Source: JBDTSW01 sp963782605 (GTDB lineage: Bacteria > Actinomycetota > Thermoleophilia > Solirubrobacterales > 70-9). Taken from it: a stretch of 64,000 bases of DNA. Under the pieces are notes generated by a model that had not been told where the DNA came from, ran no database searches, and saw only the letters and a program-made list of their open reading frames with translations. Position 1 is the stretch's first letter, and every line of letters begins with the position of its first letter. The position numbers were made by a program, and so were the translations under genes. The stretch spans positions 122,945-186,944 of the forward strand of contig CAWAKK010000002.1 in the NCBI GenBank assembly GCA_963782605.1. The letters run 5' to 3'. This document shows positions 16,116 through 25,478 of this stretch, one piece after another.

Positions 16116-16847
16116 ATGCATCGCCTCGGTCGCATTCTCTCCATCGCGCTGATCACCGCCGGCCTTGTGATCGCCATCGACGTGGGGCTGACGCTGGCGT
16201 GGAAGGAACCCCTGTCCACGCTCTACGGCTCGCTCCAGCAGCGCCAGGCGGAGGAGCAGCTCTCTGAGCTCTTGGATCGCTTCCCGCCGGAGGAGCTCGT
16301 GCGCGATGCCGAGGCGGAGCGAGACCCCACCGCTCGTGCGCGCGTGCTCGCCGACGCCTTCGCCGAAGAGGTGCAGCAGGGAGAGGCGCTCGGTCGAATC
16401 GTGATCCCGCGGATCGACCTCGACGACGTGTTCGTCCAGGGAACGGACACGTCGAGCCTGCGCAAGGGCCCCGGGCACTACACGATCACGGAGGGGGCCG
16501 CGGCGGCGAAGGACGGGTACGGCTCGGCGTTCCCAGGACAGGGCGGGACGGTGGGCATCGCCGGTCACCGGACCACCTACCTGGCGCCGTTCCGTCACAT
16601 CGATGAGATCCAACCGGGCGACGAGGTCACGCTCGAGATGCCCTATGGCAGATTCACCTACGAGGTGCAGAGGCACGAGATCGTCGATCCCGGAGCCAAC
16701 GAGATCGTCAAGAACGTGGGGTACGAGCGGCTGGTCCTCACCGCCTGCCATCCGCTCTACAGCGCGGCACAGCGTTACGCGCAGTTCGCGAAGCTCACGG
16801 ACGTAAGGCTCACGGCACCAGGCACTGGCACCTCCAGCGGTCGCTGA
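16116..16847 (+). CDS. Class E-type sortase
   Basis: A membrane-anchored transpeptidase, 243 residues, with an N-terminal signal anchor (residues 7-29, ILSIALITAGLVIAIDVGLTL). The catalytic triad is visible: His near 149 in GIAGHRTTYLAPFR, Cys near 210 in LVLTACHPLYSAAQRY, Arg near 219 in the same segment. The TACHP context is that of class E sortases, which anchor proteins with LAXTG-type signals to the actinobacterial wall. No substrate gene lies beside it. An LPNTG protein occurs at 25479 but may come from a different contig. It is followed after 31 bases by an O-antigen ligase-like gene. Confidence 0.9.
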   Translation: MHRLGRILSIALITAGLVIAIDVGLTLAWKEPLSTLYGSLQQRQAEEQLSELLDRFPPEELVRDAEAERDPTARARVLADAFAEEVQQGEALGRIVIPRIDLDDVFVQGTDTSSLRKGPGHYTITEGAAAAKDGYGSAFPGQGGTVGIAGHRTTYLAPFRHIDEIQPGDEVTLEMPYGRFTYEVQRHEIVDPGANEIVKNVGYERLVLTACHPLYSAAQRYAQFAKLTDVRLTAPGTGTSSGR

Positions 16848-16878
16848 CTGCGGCTGGCGCCAGCGCCGGTTCGCTAGC

Positions 16879-18969
16879 GTGCGCGCGATGCGGGACCCGG
16901 AGCCGGCGCACGACGAGCCTACGGCGGAGTCCTCGGAGCCCGCGCACTCCGAGCCCATCGCTGAGCACCCCAGGGCGCCGGACGACGAGCCCACGGCCGA
17001 GGATGCCTCGCAGCCAAAGGAGGCTCCCCGCCGCCGGAGGATCGCACCCGCAGCGGTAGTCACGCTGGTGCTTCTCGCCGGCCTCTGGGCTGTCTGGGCG
17101 TGGCAGTACGGCGGCTGGTTCGGTACGGCCCTTTACCCAGGGACCGTGGTGCTCGCGATCGGGGTGGTGCTCCTGGCCCTGTTTGCTCCGCGTCGCCCTC
17201 GGCTCCGAGGCTGGCCCACGGTGGCGCTCGGTGGCCTGATCGGACTGGGTTTCTGGGCGGCGCTCTCTGCGCTCTGGAGCCCCTCTCCGGACGTCGCGAT
17301 CGAGGACGGCCAGCGCCTCCTCACGTACGCCATGGCGTTCCTGCTCGGGGCCTGGCTCTGCACGCTCTTGGACACCCGCTCACACCTGGCGATGGCGCCG
17401 TTTGCGTTCGCGGGGCTCTTCGTCGGGGTGCTGACCGTGGCGAAGATGCTTGGAGCCGACGAGCTACGTGAGCTCTTGGAGCACGGGACGCTCCAGTATC
17501 CGATCGGCTACCGAAACGCCAACGCCGCACTGTTCCTGACGGCGATGTGGCCGGCGGTCGGGCTCGCCGCGACTCCGACCGCGGCCTGGTGGCTGCGAGG
17601 AATCTCTCTTGGGACCGCAACCCTGTGCCTGGAACTCGGCATGCTGAGCCAGAGTCGTGGGTCCTTGATCGGCGGCGGGGTGGCGCTGGTCGTCTGGCTC
17701 CTTGCGAGCAAGGACCGGGCGCGCGCCGTCCTGTGGCTGGTGCTCGCTGCGGCCCCCGCGCTGATCGTGGTACCGGCGCTCACCGATCTCTACAGCGCCG
17801 CCGAGTCGCTCGGCCGACAGCAGACGCTCGAGGATCTGCACGCCGCAGGGCGGGCGGCAGCGCTCGGGGCCGGTGTCGCAGCTTTCCTTGGCGTGATTGC
17901 CGCGCTGCTGAGCCGGCGTTTCCCGGCCTCGGAGAGTACCGCTCGCCGGGCCAACCGCGCGGTTGCCGTCGGTGCGGTCGCAGCGGCCATCGCCGCCGCG
18001 GGGGCGTTCGTGATCGTCACAGGGAATCCGGTGGAGTGGCTCGGCGACCGGGCCGAGGAGTTTCGCAGCTCCGGGACCCCCAGCGAGGCGGGGGCATCGA
18101 GCAGGTTCGCGTTCAACGCCGGTACCGAGCGCGACGACCTGTGGCGGGTGGCGATCGAGGACGCTCGCGAGGATCCGCTCCTCGGGGTTGGAGCCGGCGG
18201 CTTTTATTACAGCTACCTGCGGGGACGAGGCGAGGACGGGGTCGAAAGCGCCCGCGACGCGCACAGCTTCGAGCTCGAGACGCTGGGCGAGCTCGGCGTT
18301 CCAGGCATGCTTCTGTTGGGCCTGGGCCTGATCGGCGGGGTCGGCGGTGCGGTGCGGGCCAGAGGTCTGGGGCGGCCCGAAGCCGCTCTCTCTGCGTGCG
18401 CGCTGACCGCCGCCGCGTACCTCCTCGCCCACTCGTCGCTCGACTGGTTCTGGCCGTTCCCGGGACTGACCGCGCCCATGCTCGCCCTCTTGGGCTCAGC
18501 TTGCGCACCGGCGCTCGCCGGCGAGCGTGAGCGGGCCCGGGGCCGGGCTCGATGGCTGGTCGCCGCGCCGGCAGTGCTGCTGGCGCTCAGCGTCGTGCCG
18601 CCGTATCTCAGCGAGCGCTACACGGACAAGGCCTTCGAAGGGTGGCCCGACGATCGCTCTTTGGCCTACGAGGACCTTGACCGAGCCGCAGCGCTCAACC
18701 CGCTCTCGGAGGAGCCGCTCCTCGCGGAGGGTGGGATCGCCCGGGCCGCCGGGGACGAGCAGCGGTCCATCGATGCGTTCGAGCGCGCCGCGGAGAAGCG
18801 ACCAGAGGAATGGGCGGTTCACTACTTCCTCGCCGACCTCTACCGGGAGCGAGACCCGGCGCGGGCGCGACGTGAGCTTGAGCTCGCGATCGACCGGAAT
18901 CCGCTGAGCCCTCGCATCATCGAAACCCGCCGACAGTTGAGGCGGCCGCGCTCGCCCGCAGGCGGCTGA
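16879..18969 (+). CDS. O-antigen ligase/polymerase-like protein with C-terminal TPR region
   Basis: A 696-residue membrane protein. The first 60 residues are acidic, Pro-rich and contain repeats of DEPTAE, probably disordered. About ten to twelve membrane helices follow (50-560), with the Wzy_C region near 430-470: RDDLWRVAIEDAREDPLLGV and ARDAHSFELETLGELG, typical of WaaL/Wzy proteins that join or polymerise lipid-linked glycans. Residues about 590-690 form two or three TPR-like helices (LAEGGIARAAGDEQRSIDAF, EEWAVHYFLADLYRER). GTG 16879 or ATG 16888 may be the start. A second protein of this type lies at 22124. Confidence 0.85.
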   Translation: MRAMRDPEPAHDEPTAESSEPAHSEPIAEHPRAPDDEPTAEDASQPKEAPRRRRIAPAAVVTLVLLAGLWAVWAWQYGGWFGTALYPGTVVLAIGVVLLALFAPRRPRLRGWPTVALGGLIGLGFWAALSALWSPSPDVAIEDGQRLLTYAMAFLLGAWLCTLLDTRSHLAMAPFAFAGLFVGVLTVAKMLGADELRELLEHGTLQYPIGYRNANAALFLTAMWPAVGLAATPTAAWWLRGISLGTATLCLELGMLSQSRGSLIGGGVALVVWLLASKDRARAVLWLVLAAAPALIVVPALTDLYSAAESLGRQQTLEDLHAAGRAAALGAGVAAFLGVIAALLSRRFPASESTARRANRAVAVGAVAAAIAAAGAFVIVTGNPVEWLGDRAEEFRSSGTPSEAGASSRFAFNAGTERDDLWRVAIEDAREDPLLGVGAGGFYYSYLRGRGEDGVESARDAHSFELETLGELGVPGMLLLGLGLIGGVGGAVRARGLGRPEAALSACALTAAAYLLAHSSLDWFWPFPGLTAPMLALLGSACAPALAGERERARGRARWLVAAPAVLLALSVVPPYLSERYTDKAFEGWPDDRSLAYEDLDRAAALNPLSEEPLLAEGGIARAAGDEQRSIDAFERAAEKRPEEWAVHYFLADLYRERDPARARRELELAIDRNPLSPRIIETRRQLRRPRSPAGG

Positions 18970-19041
18970 GCTACCCCACCGGACGTGTCGCTCGCAACGG
19001 ATCAGGCAGCCGCACTCCCCGGTCACGCTGGCTGAGCGTGT

Positions 19042-20687
19042 TTGGAACAATCGGTGCCCCGTCGCATTTCACGCAAGTCCGAAACACGCGCCCAGCCCGA
19101 GTGGCTGCAACCTCCTCATGCCCAAGTGGGCCTCGGCTTCTACGTCGAGGTCCTGCGCGAGCGAATCCGGCTCGTGGCAGCGATTGTCGTCGTCGCCTTG
19201 CTCGCGGCTGTCGTATATCTGCTGACGGCGCCCAAGGTCTACGAGGCCAGCGCTGATCTCCTCGTCAACCCGCTCCAGGGTGATAACCCGATCGCGCCCG
19301 TGCTGGGACTGCCTGTCCAGTCGCCGGATCCCACCCGTGACGTCGAGACCGTGGCAGCGCTCGCTGCCAGCGTCGATGTCGCCGAGGAGGCGGCGCGCGA
19401 GCTCGACACCGATGCGAACCGCGCGGTCCTTGCTCTCCGATGTCACGGTCGAGCCGGTCGCGTCGAGCAACCTGGTGACGATTATCGCGAGCGCCGCCTC
19501 GCCCGAGGAGGCCGCCGATCTGGCGAACGCGTTCGCGGACGGGATGGTCAAGGATCGGACCGACACGCTGCACACAAGGATCGAGGACATTCTGCCCCCC
19601 CTTGAGAGCCGGCTGGAGGCCCAGACCGACGGGTTCGTGAGCTCGGGGGCGCCCTGAGAGGCCAGATCGCACAGCTCGAGATCCTTCGCGCAGGGCGAGG
19701 ACCCGACCGTGCGAGTCGAGACGCGCAGCCGTGGAACCGGTCGGCCCCGCCTCTCCGCGCCCGCCACTGACGCTTGCCGGTGCGCTGCTGGCAGGCCTTG
19801 TGGTCGGCGTCGGCGCGGCGTTCGTCGCTCAGACCCTGGATCCGAGGCTACGTCGCGAGGGGCAGCTGACGCAGCCGGTACGGGATTCCTATCCTGGCGC
19901 GAGTGCCGCGCGAGAACGCGGCCAGGGACCGTCCGCTCGGACCCACGGCGATCTCTCCACCAACCAGGGAGGCGTACCGAACCCTGCGAGCGAACCTGAT
20001 CGCGGCCCGCCGCAATCCGACCTCGCCCTCAATCCGTGCTGGTCACGGGATCCGCGCCATCGGAGGGGAAGACGTCGACCGCCCTCAACCTCGCCGCGTC
20101 GCTGGCGCTCGCCGGAAACCACGTGATCTTGATCGAGGCCGACCTGCGGCGACCGGCCATCGGCAAGGCCCTGGGTATCGACGGTCGATGGCGGCGTGGT
20201 CGGAAACGTGCTCGAGAACCTCTCCCTCGACGACGCACTGGTCACGGCTGCCCCGTTCGGGCCAATCTTGGAGCTGCTGCTCGCCGAGTACGCGGGCGGA
20301 TGGATGAGCGAGGTGTTTTCACAGGGGAGCGCGGAGCGACTGCTGAAGGAGGCCAAGGCCCGAGCCAACTACGTGATCGTCGACTCACCTCCACTGACCG
20401 CGGTAGTCGACACCATCCCCTTGGCTCGGCGCGTGGACGACGTGCTGATTGTGAGCCGCATCGGCGTCACAAGGCTGGACAACCTGCGGAAGCTGGCCGA
20501 ATTCTTGGCCAGCAACGGGATCACTCCTGTCGGATTCGCGTTGGTGGGCACCGGGCGCCCGGACGCGGGCTACTACTACCACGAGGAGGAGGAGAAGTCG
20601 TTCGGTGAGGTTCGCCTTGGTACGGCCACCGAGCGAGTTCTGGCACCGGTCCGCCGACGGCGCCGCTCGACCGAGCGCACGGGCTGA
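19042..20687 (+). pseudogene. Wzz-type chain-length protein fused to BY-kinase, frameshifted
   Basis: The pieces of one polysaccharide co-polymerase/tyrosine autokinase occur in order but in changing frames. The Wzz domain with first membrane helix (LVAAIVVVALLAAVVYLL) and SADLLVNPLQGDNPI lies at 19042-19440. A second frame continues at about 19435-19657. The second membrane helix (TLAGALLAGLVVGVGAAFVA) is at about 19770. EAYRTLRANLIA follows, then Walker A GSAPSEGKTSTALNLA and VILIEADLRRP near 20045-20165, and Walker B YVIVDSPP near 20370. A Tyr/Glu patch (GYYYHEEEE) near the end may be the autophosphorylation cluster. At least four shifts are needed, and there is a short gap around 19660-19730. 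The cause is either decay or sequence errors. Confidence 0.75.
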
Positions 20688-20695
20688 GGCACGGC

Positions 20696-21940
20696 TCAGG
20701 CGGAGCGCGCGGACGCAAAGCGCGCCAGAAACCGGCCAGCCTGCATCGTTTCGGCCTCGATCGTTCGCCCGGTCACGTAGCTGTGTCCGGCCTCAACCAG
20801 GTCCGCGCGCAGGAGCGAGTCTGCGGCAAGCCTGCGCAGGGCCTCGGCGGCGGCGGCTGGATCACGGGGCGGCACCATGAGCGTCGCAGCGCCAACGGCT
20901 TCGCGGATCCCCCCCACATCGGAAGCGACCACCGGCAGGGCAGCCGCCATCGCCTCGAGGAGTACCTGTGGGAGGCCCTCGGTGGAGGAGTTGTGCAGAA
21001 GCATGTGGCTCTCGCGGTAGGCCGCGGTCAGCTCTTCGCCGAAGGAAACATAGCCACGCAGCTCGGCCCGGTCCGCCAAGTCGAGCTCGGCCAGCCGCGA
21101 GGCCAGCGCTTCCATCATCGCTCCCTCACCACAGACGACGAGGCGCCAGCGAGGCCTGTCGGCGTTGAGCAGCGCCAGCAGGTCGGCGAGCAGGAGCGGA
21201 TTCTTCTCCGCCTCCACCCGTCCGACGGCGAGGATCTGCAGCTCCCCGTCGTAGAAGCGAGCCTCGGCGGCGCTCGGCGCAAGTACGTCCGCCTCGCTTA
21301 CCAGGGAAACGTTGATCTCGAGCACGTCACGGGAGCGACCGTAGCTGCGAGCGAGTTCGGGACCGACTGCGACCACCGGCAAGCATCTTCCGAGCAAGCG
21401 GAAAGTCCGCTCCAGAGCCGATGCCGCCAAGTGCAGGCGTCGCCGGTCCGGATGCCTGCTGCGCACGTAAAGCGGCAGGTCCTGGCGCACTCCGAGCACG
21501 ACCGGCTTGCCGCGCAGGCGGGCGAGTAGGGCGAAGGCAATTGCGAGCGGATGCGGGCCGAGCACCCAGACGAGATCGAGTGAGGGCACTGTGCGCCAGA
21601 ACGTCCTCAGCGAGCGCAGCAGCGCGGGGAGCGCCTCGAGTGGCCTCGAAAGCTCCGGATATGACGGGAGTGCGATTAACTCGACGCCCTCCCCGATCGG
21701 GTAGCGGGCCGGCCCCCCGGCATGACTGAGACGACCGTAGAGGACAACTCGCTCGCAATGGGCCCGCAGCGCCCCCAGGAACAGCGCGAACGCACGCTCG
21801 GCGTAGATGGCGCCGCCGGCGCGATGATGCACATACGTGGTGAAGACGCCGAGACGTATTTTCCTGCGCACCTCGTGTGAACGCTGGGGCCGCGCTTCGC
21901 CGGCGAACCGCTCGACACCGGTTACTGGTATGGGGCTCAC
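20696..21940 (-). CDS. GT4-family glycosyltransferase
   Basis: A 414-residue GT-B glycosyltransferase. The N-terminal acceptor domain begins IRLGVFTTYVHHRAGGAIYA. The C-terminal nucleotide-sugar domain has LQILAVGRVEAEKNPLLLADL, VVCGEGAMMEALASRL and the family signature STEGLPQVLLEAMAAALPVV (EX7E), followed by SDVGGIREAV. I choose GTG 21940, which has AGGAA upstream; GTG 21871 is the shorter alternative. It faces the Wzz/kinase gene convergently (8-base gap) and is divergent from the next Wzy-like gene. Likely adds a sugar to the polysaccharide repeat unit. Confidence 0.88.
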   Translation of the reverse strand: MSPIPVTGVERFAGEARPQRSHEVRRKIRLGVFTTYVHHRAGGAIYAERAFALFLGALRAHCERVVLYGRLSHAGGPARYPIGEGVELIALPSYPELSRPLEALPALLRSLRTFWRTVPSLDLVWVLGPHPLAIAFALLARLRGKPVVLGVRQDLPLYVRSRHPDRRRLHLAASALERTFRLLGRCLPVVAVGPELARSYGRSRDVLEINVSLVSEADVLAPSAAEARFYDGELQILAVGRVEAEKNPLLLADLLALLNADRPRWRLVVCGEGAMMEALASRLAELDLADRAELRGYVSFGEELTAAYRESHMLLHNSSTEGLPQVLLEAMAAALPVVASDVGGIREAVGAATLMVPPRDPAAAAEALRRLAADSLLRADLVEAGHSYVTGRTIEAETMQAGRFLARFASARSA

Positions 21941-21989
21941 GATTCCTAGCCTATGCTTCGGCGCAATGCCACCGGCCGCGAGCACTGGC

Positions 21990-22127
21990 ATGAAGGCGGA
22001 ACTGATCAGGGAACCGGAGGAGCTCGCCGGGTTCGAGGAGGACTGGCGCGCCATGGCGGTGGTCAGGGACAACGCCCACTCACGCGGACCGGCGGCTGGA
22101 CGAAGGAATGCGAGAATGTCCGCGTGA
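21990..22127 (+). pseudogene. N-terminal remnant resembling a CelD/FemAB-type acetyltransferase
   Basis: A 45-residue frame from ATG 21990. Its first 32 residues (MKAELIREPEELAGFEEDW then RAMAVVRDNAH) resemble the start of GNAT proteins of the CelD/BcsL group that often sit in polysaccharide loci; the remainder of such a gene is absent. The stop overlaps the GTG start of the next gene (GTGA), so the fragment may still be translated and couple translation of the ligase-like gene. The family match is from memory of the pattern and is modest. Confidence 0.35.
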
Positions 22128-23500
22128 CCGCCGCACTCGGGTTTCGCGGTGGGGGCTTGCCCCTGGCCTTCGGGCTCCTGGCCTGCGTAGTGGGGATCCT
22201 CGCCGGCATCAACCCGCCCCTGGCGATCGGAATGGCGCTGGCCGTCGCGTTCGCACTGATGGTGTTCGCGGACCTCTACGTGGGCGTTGCGCTGTTCACG
22301 CTCCTCACCTTCGTCGCTCAGGTGCCGGGGCTGGGCCAGTCCTCGGTCACGTTCTCGAAGTTCGCCGGGCTGTTGCTGGCCGTCTCATGGTTGGCGGTGA
22401 TCACGACTCGCCGGCAAGCACGGGCGGACCTGCTCACCGCCTATCCCGCGGTCGGCTTCGCGCTGATTGCATTCGTGGCGTGGATGGCGCTGAGTGAGCT
22501 CTGGGCCGAGTCATCCTCGGAATCTCTCGATGCCGCCTTCCGAATCGCGCTCAACGCGACTCTGGTGCTCATCATCTTCACGGCGGTTCGCGAGCCGAAG
22601 CACGTCATCGGCGTCGTGGCCGCCTTTGTGGCGGGCGCCACCCTTGATGCGGTCTACGGCCTGCTGTTCGTCGCACCCGAGGGCACGGAGGCGGCGGGAC
22701 GACTCGCTGGAGGGCTGGACAACCCCAACGAGCTGGCGACGGTCCTGGTCGCCGCCCTGGCACTCAGCCTGGGGCTGGCGAGCGCCCTGCGAGGTTCACC
22801 CGTGCTGCGCATTGCGGTCGTGGCCGCGGGGGTCGTCTGCATGACCGGCGTTTTCCTGACCGGCTCTCGCGGGGGCCTGGTGGCGCTCGCGGTCGCGCTC
22901 ATCGCTTTCTTGCTGACCGGATCTCGCTTCCGCGGTCGCCTCCTTTTGGTCGCCGTGGCGGTCGCTGCCGCCGCCATCGGCTACTACGGCTATGTCGCCT
23001 CGCCTGAGGCCCGCCAGCGCCTCTTCGAGGACGACTCGGGCAGTGGCCGAACGGACCTGTGGGAGATCGGCTGGCGAATGGTCGAGAGCGAGCCCGTAAC
23101 CGGCATTGGCGCCGGCAACTTTGCGTCTGCTTCCCCTCGGTTCCTCCTCCTCGAGCCCGGTGCGATCGAGCGCAGCGAATTCTTCATCGGGGATGCGCCA
23201 AAGGTCACCCACAACACCTATCTCGAGATCTGGGCGGAGCTCGGTCTCGTAGGCCTGCTTCTGTTCCTCTTCATCGTGGGATTCGGGCTCTATGCCGGGG
23301 CCCAGGCAACGCGCCAATTCGCGATTCGCGGCGACCCAAGGATGGAAGCGCTGGCCCGCTCCATCTTCTGTGCGTTCGCCGCCGTGCTCGCCGCTGACTT
23401 CTTTGGGTCGCGGCAGTACAACAAGGAGCTCTGGCTCCTCCTCGGCCTCGCGGCGGCGGTTCTGGCGATCTCGCAAACCCGTGATAGGGAATCGGCTTGA
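22124..23500 (+). CDS. O-antigen ligase/polymerase family protein
   Basis: A 458-residue membrane protein with about ten to eleven hydrophobic helices. The central loop has the Wzy_C features SGSGRTDLWEIGWRMVESEP, GIGAGNF and PKVTHNTYLEIWAELGLVGL, where the conserved His and Arg of the family fall. It probably polymerises or ligates lipid-linked oligosaccharide at the outer face of the membrane. The start GTG 22124 is chosen because it overlaps the preceding small frame and the first helix follows; the longer frame from 21953 is not protein-like. The stop overlaps the deacetylase start by 4 bases, making one operon of three genes. Confidence 0.87.
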   Translation: MTAALGFRGGGLPLAFGLLACVVGILAGINPPLAIGMALAVAFALMVFADLYVGVALFTLLTFVAQVPGLGQSSVTFSKFAGLLLAVSWLAVITTRRQARADLLTAYPAVGFALIAFVAWMALSELWAESSSESLDAAFRIALNATLVLIIFTAVREPKHVIGVVAAFVAGATLDAVYGLLFVAPEGTEAAGRLAGGLDNPNELATVLVAALALSLGLASALRGSPVLRIAVVAAGVVCMTGVFLTGSRGGLVALAVALIAFLLTGSRFRGRLLLVAVAVAAAAIGYYGYVASPEARQRLFEDDSGSGRTDLWEIGWRMVESEPVTGIGAGNFASASPRFLLLEPGAIERSEFFIGDAPKVTHNTYLEIWAELGLVGLLLFLFIVGFGLYAGAQATRQFAIRGDPRMEALARSIFCAFAAVLAADFFGSRQYNKELWLLLGLAAAVLAISQTRDRESA

Positions 23501-24285
23501 GCGACCTCCTTCTCCTCTGCTACCACGCGGTTAGCGAAAGCTGGCCCGCGGCACTGGCCGTCAGGCCCGATCGCTTCGAGGAGCACGTGTTTTCTCTCGC
23601 TCACCGCTCGTACGTGGGCATCACGCTGACGGAGGCGCTCGCCGGGGCAAGCGCGCCGGCCGGGAGGGCCGTAGTGATCACGTTTGATGACGCCTATCGA
23701 TCGGTGATCGAAAGGGCGCTTCCGATCCTCTCGGATGCTGGGTTCCCGGCGACCGTGTTCGCTCCCACCTCGTTCATCTCAACCGAGAAACCGATGTCCT
23801 GGACCGGAATGGATCACTGGCTCGAGACGGACCACCGTGACGAGCTGGTCCCAATGTCCTGGCCGGAGCTGCAAGAGCTGTCCGATGCCGGCTGGGAGGT
23901 GGGCTCGCATTGCCGCACACACCCGAGGCTCACCGAATTGGAGGATCCCGCGCTCCATGCTGAGCTGGTGGAGTCGCGGACGGAGCTGGAGCAGCGCCTC
24001 TCCAAACCATGCCTATCCCTCGCTTACCCCTATGGCGCGCATGATGCACGCGTCATGAGCGCTGCGAAGCTTGCCGGCTACTCGGCGGCGGTTGCGACCC
24101 TGCCTGGACGGCTCCGTCCACCGACAGGGCCCTACGACTGGCCGCGAATCGTGGTCAACCGAGTGGACTCGCTCCCGCGGTTTCGAGCGAAGACCTCACG
24201 ACCCATGCGCCTGGCCAAGTCGAGCATCGCCTGGGACGCCGTCGCGGCGACGCGACGGGCGATCAGGCGAATGCGGCACAGGTGA
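23497..24285 (+). CDS. Polysaccharide deacetylase (NodB/CE4 family)
   Basis: A 262-residue protein. It has the NodB metal and base motif VITFDDAYRS near residue 61, the second motif SHCRTHPRL near 137, and SLAYPYGAHDARV. CE4 enzymes remove acetyl groups from N-acetylated sugars using a metal bound by Asp-His-His. No signal peptide is visible (the first residues are MSDLLLLCYHAV), so it is either cytoplasmic or exported another way. It overlaps the O-antigen ligase-like gene upstream and the sulfotransferase downstream by 4 bases each, so all three modify or build the same glycan. Confidence 0.9.
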   Translation: MSDLLLLCYHAVSESWPAALAVRPDRFEEHVFSLAHRSYVGITLTEALAGASAPAGRAVVITFDDAYRSVIERALPILSDAGFPATVFAPTSFISTEKPMSWTGMDHWLETDHRDELVPMSWPELQELSDAGWEVGSHCRTHPRLTELEDPALHAELVESRTELEQRLSKPCLSLAYPYGAHDARVMSAAKLAGYSAAVATLPGRLRPPTGPYDWPRIVVNRVDSLPRFRAKTSRPMRLAKSSIAWDAVAATRRAIRRMRHR

Positions 24286-25211
24286 CCGCCGGGGCCGACA
24301 CGCAAGCTTCCGGCGGGCAGCGCCCGCTGATCGTGGTCGGGACCGGTCGGTGCGGATCGACGCTCTTACACCGCGTGCTCGCCCACCACGAGGGGCTGGG
24401 CTGGCTTTCCACAATCAACGAGGTGCTTCCTGCGCAGCCATGGCTCTCGGCTCTCTCCGGCCTATACAGGGTTCCGCTGCCAGCCCGGATCAAGGAGCTT
24501 TCCGCCTTCCCGAAGCCCTACGAGGCCTATCGCTTCTGGGAGCACTACCTCCCGGGCTTCTCACGTCGGGACCGCCCGCAGACCGCCGACGACGTGGCGG
24601 CGGCCGGGATCCGCCCGGTCCGTCGCGCAACAGCGGAGGTGCTGCGATTTCAGCGGCGGCGGCGGCTGCTCGTCAAGGTGACGGGTTGGTCGCGCATTGC
24701 ATATTTCGACCGCGTGTTTCCGGATGCCCGATTCGTGTCGCTGCGGCGGGACCCCCGGTCGGTCGTCAGCTCTTGGATCAAGGCGGGCTGGCTCGACGTC
24801 ACGAGCCCACCAGACAGCGACGCGTGGCAGTGGGGTGAGGTGCGCGCCGACTACATCGAACTGTGGCATGAGCTCGGAGGCGGGCCGCTCCTCTCGGTGG
24901 CGCTCAAGATCAGACTCGACCTCGACGACATCGCGGCCAACATGGCGCTCCTTCCCGAGCGCTGTACGGAGCTTTGGTACGAGGAGCTGATCACGCGGCC
25001 CGAGACGACGCTGCGAAGTGTGTGCGAGTTCGCAGACCTCGAGTGGACTCCACGTTTTGCTGACAGCGTCCGCGCCATGGAGTTCTACGACTCGACCGAA
25101 AAGTGGCGTGAGCACCTAAGCGCGCAGGAGGGTGACCTGATCCTTGAGTTCCTCCGGCGAACGGATGAGGTTGCGGCGCGGCCCGTGGGCGTCGTCCCGG
25201 AAGGGCGTTAG
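24282..25211 (+). CDS. PAPS-dependent sulfotransferase
   Basis: A 309-residue protein from GTG 24282. The 5'-phosphosulfate loop is LIVVGTGRCGSTLLHRVLAH (residues about 15-34) and the 3'-phosphate motif is DARFVSLRRDPRSVVSSWI (near 150). These are the two PAPS-binding sites of the P-loop sulfotransferase family. Coupled by overlap to the deacetylase gene, it probably sulfates a surface polysaccharide or a lipid. No membrane segment is seen. Sulfated glycans are rarely described in actinobacteria outside mycobacteria and streptomycetes. Confidence 0.88.
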   Translation: MTAGADTQASGGQRPLIVVGTGRCGSTLLHRVLAHHEGLGWLSTINEVLPAQPWLSALSGLYRVPLPARIKELSAFPKPYEAYRFWEHYLPGFSRRDRPQTADDVAAAGIRPVRRATAEVLRFQRRRRLLVKVTGWSRIAYFDRVFPDARFVSLRRDPRSVVSSWIKAGWLDVTSPPDSDAWQWGEVRADYIELWHELGGGPLLSVALKIRLDLDDIAANMALLPERCTELWYEELITRPETTLRSVCEFADLEWTPRFADSVRAMEFYDSTEKWREHLSAQEGDLILEFLRRTDEVAARPVGVVPEGR

Positions 25212-25256
25212 CGCCACTGAGCTAGGCGCTCAAGGCGGGCGACTCACCCGGCTCGC

Positions 25257-25430
25257 TCACACCCGGCCCTCCGCGAGCACCTCTCGAAGCAACACGCTCC
25301 ACCGCTTGCCGACGGCGTCGAGCGAATGGTCGGAGCGCCTGAGCGCCCGGATGCGCTCGCGCAGGGGCGGCGTCGCGGTGCCTGCCTGCGCCTCCATGTG
25401 CGAATCGAAGCTAGTGCAGGCACGGCTGGA
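25257..25430 (-). pseudogene. C-terminal fragment of an unidentified minus-strand gene
   Basis: A minus-strand frame ends at 25257 with about 50 protein-like residues (PPLRERIRALRRSDHSLDAV, KRWSVLLREVLAEGRV) resembling the tail of a glycosyltransferase. Upstream of about 25430 the frame loses protein character and meets the leader of the next plus-strand gene. It may be the cut end of a gene at a contig join. I cannot name it. Confidence 0.35.
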
Positions 25431-25478
25431 CCGCGCCCGCAGGGATGCGGTCCGCCCTCTGGAATACGCTCCGTCGCG

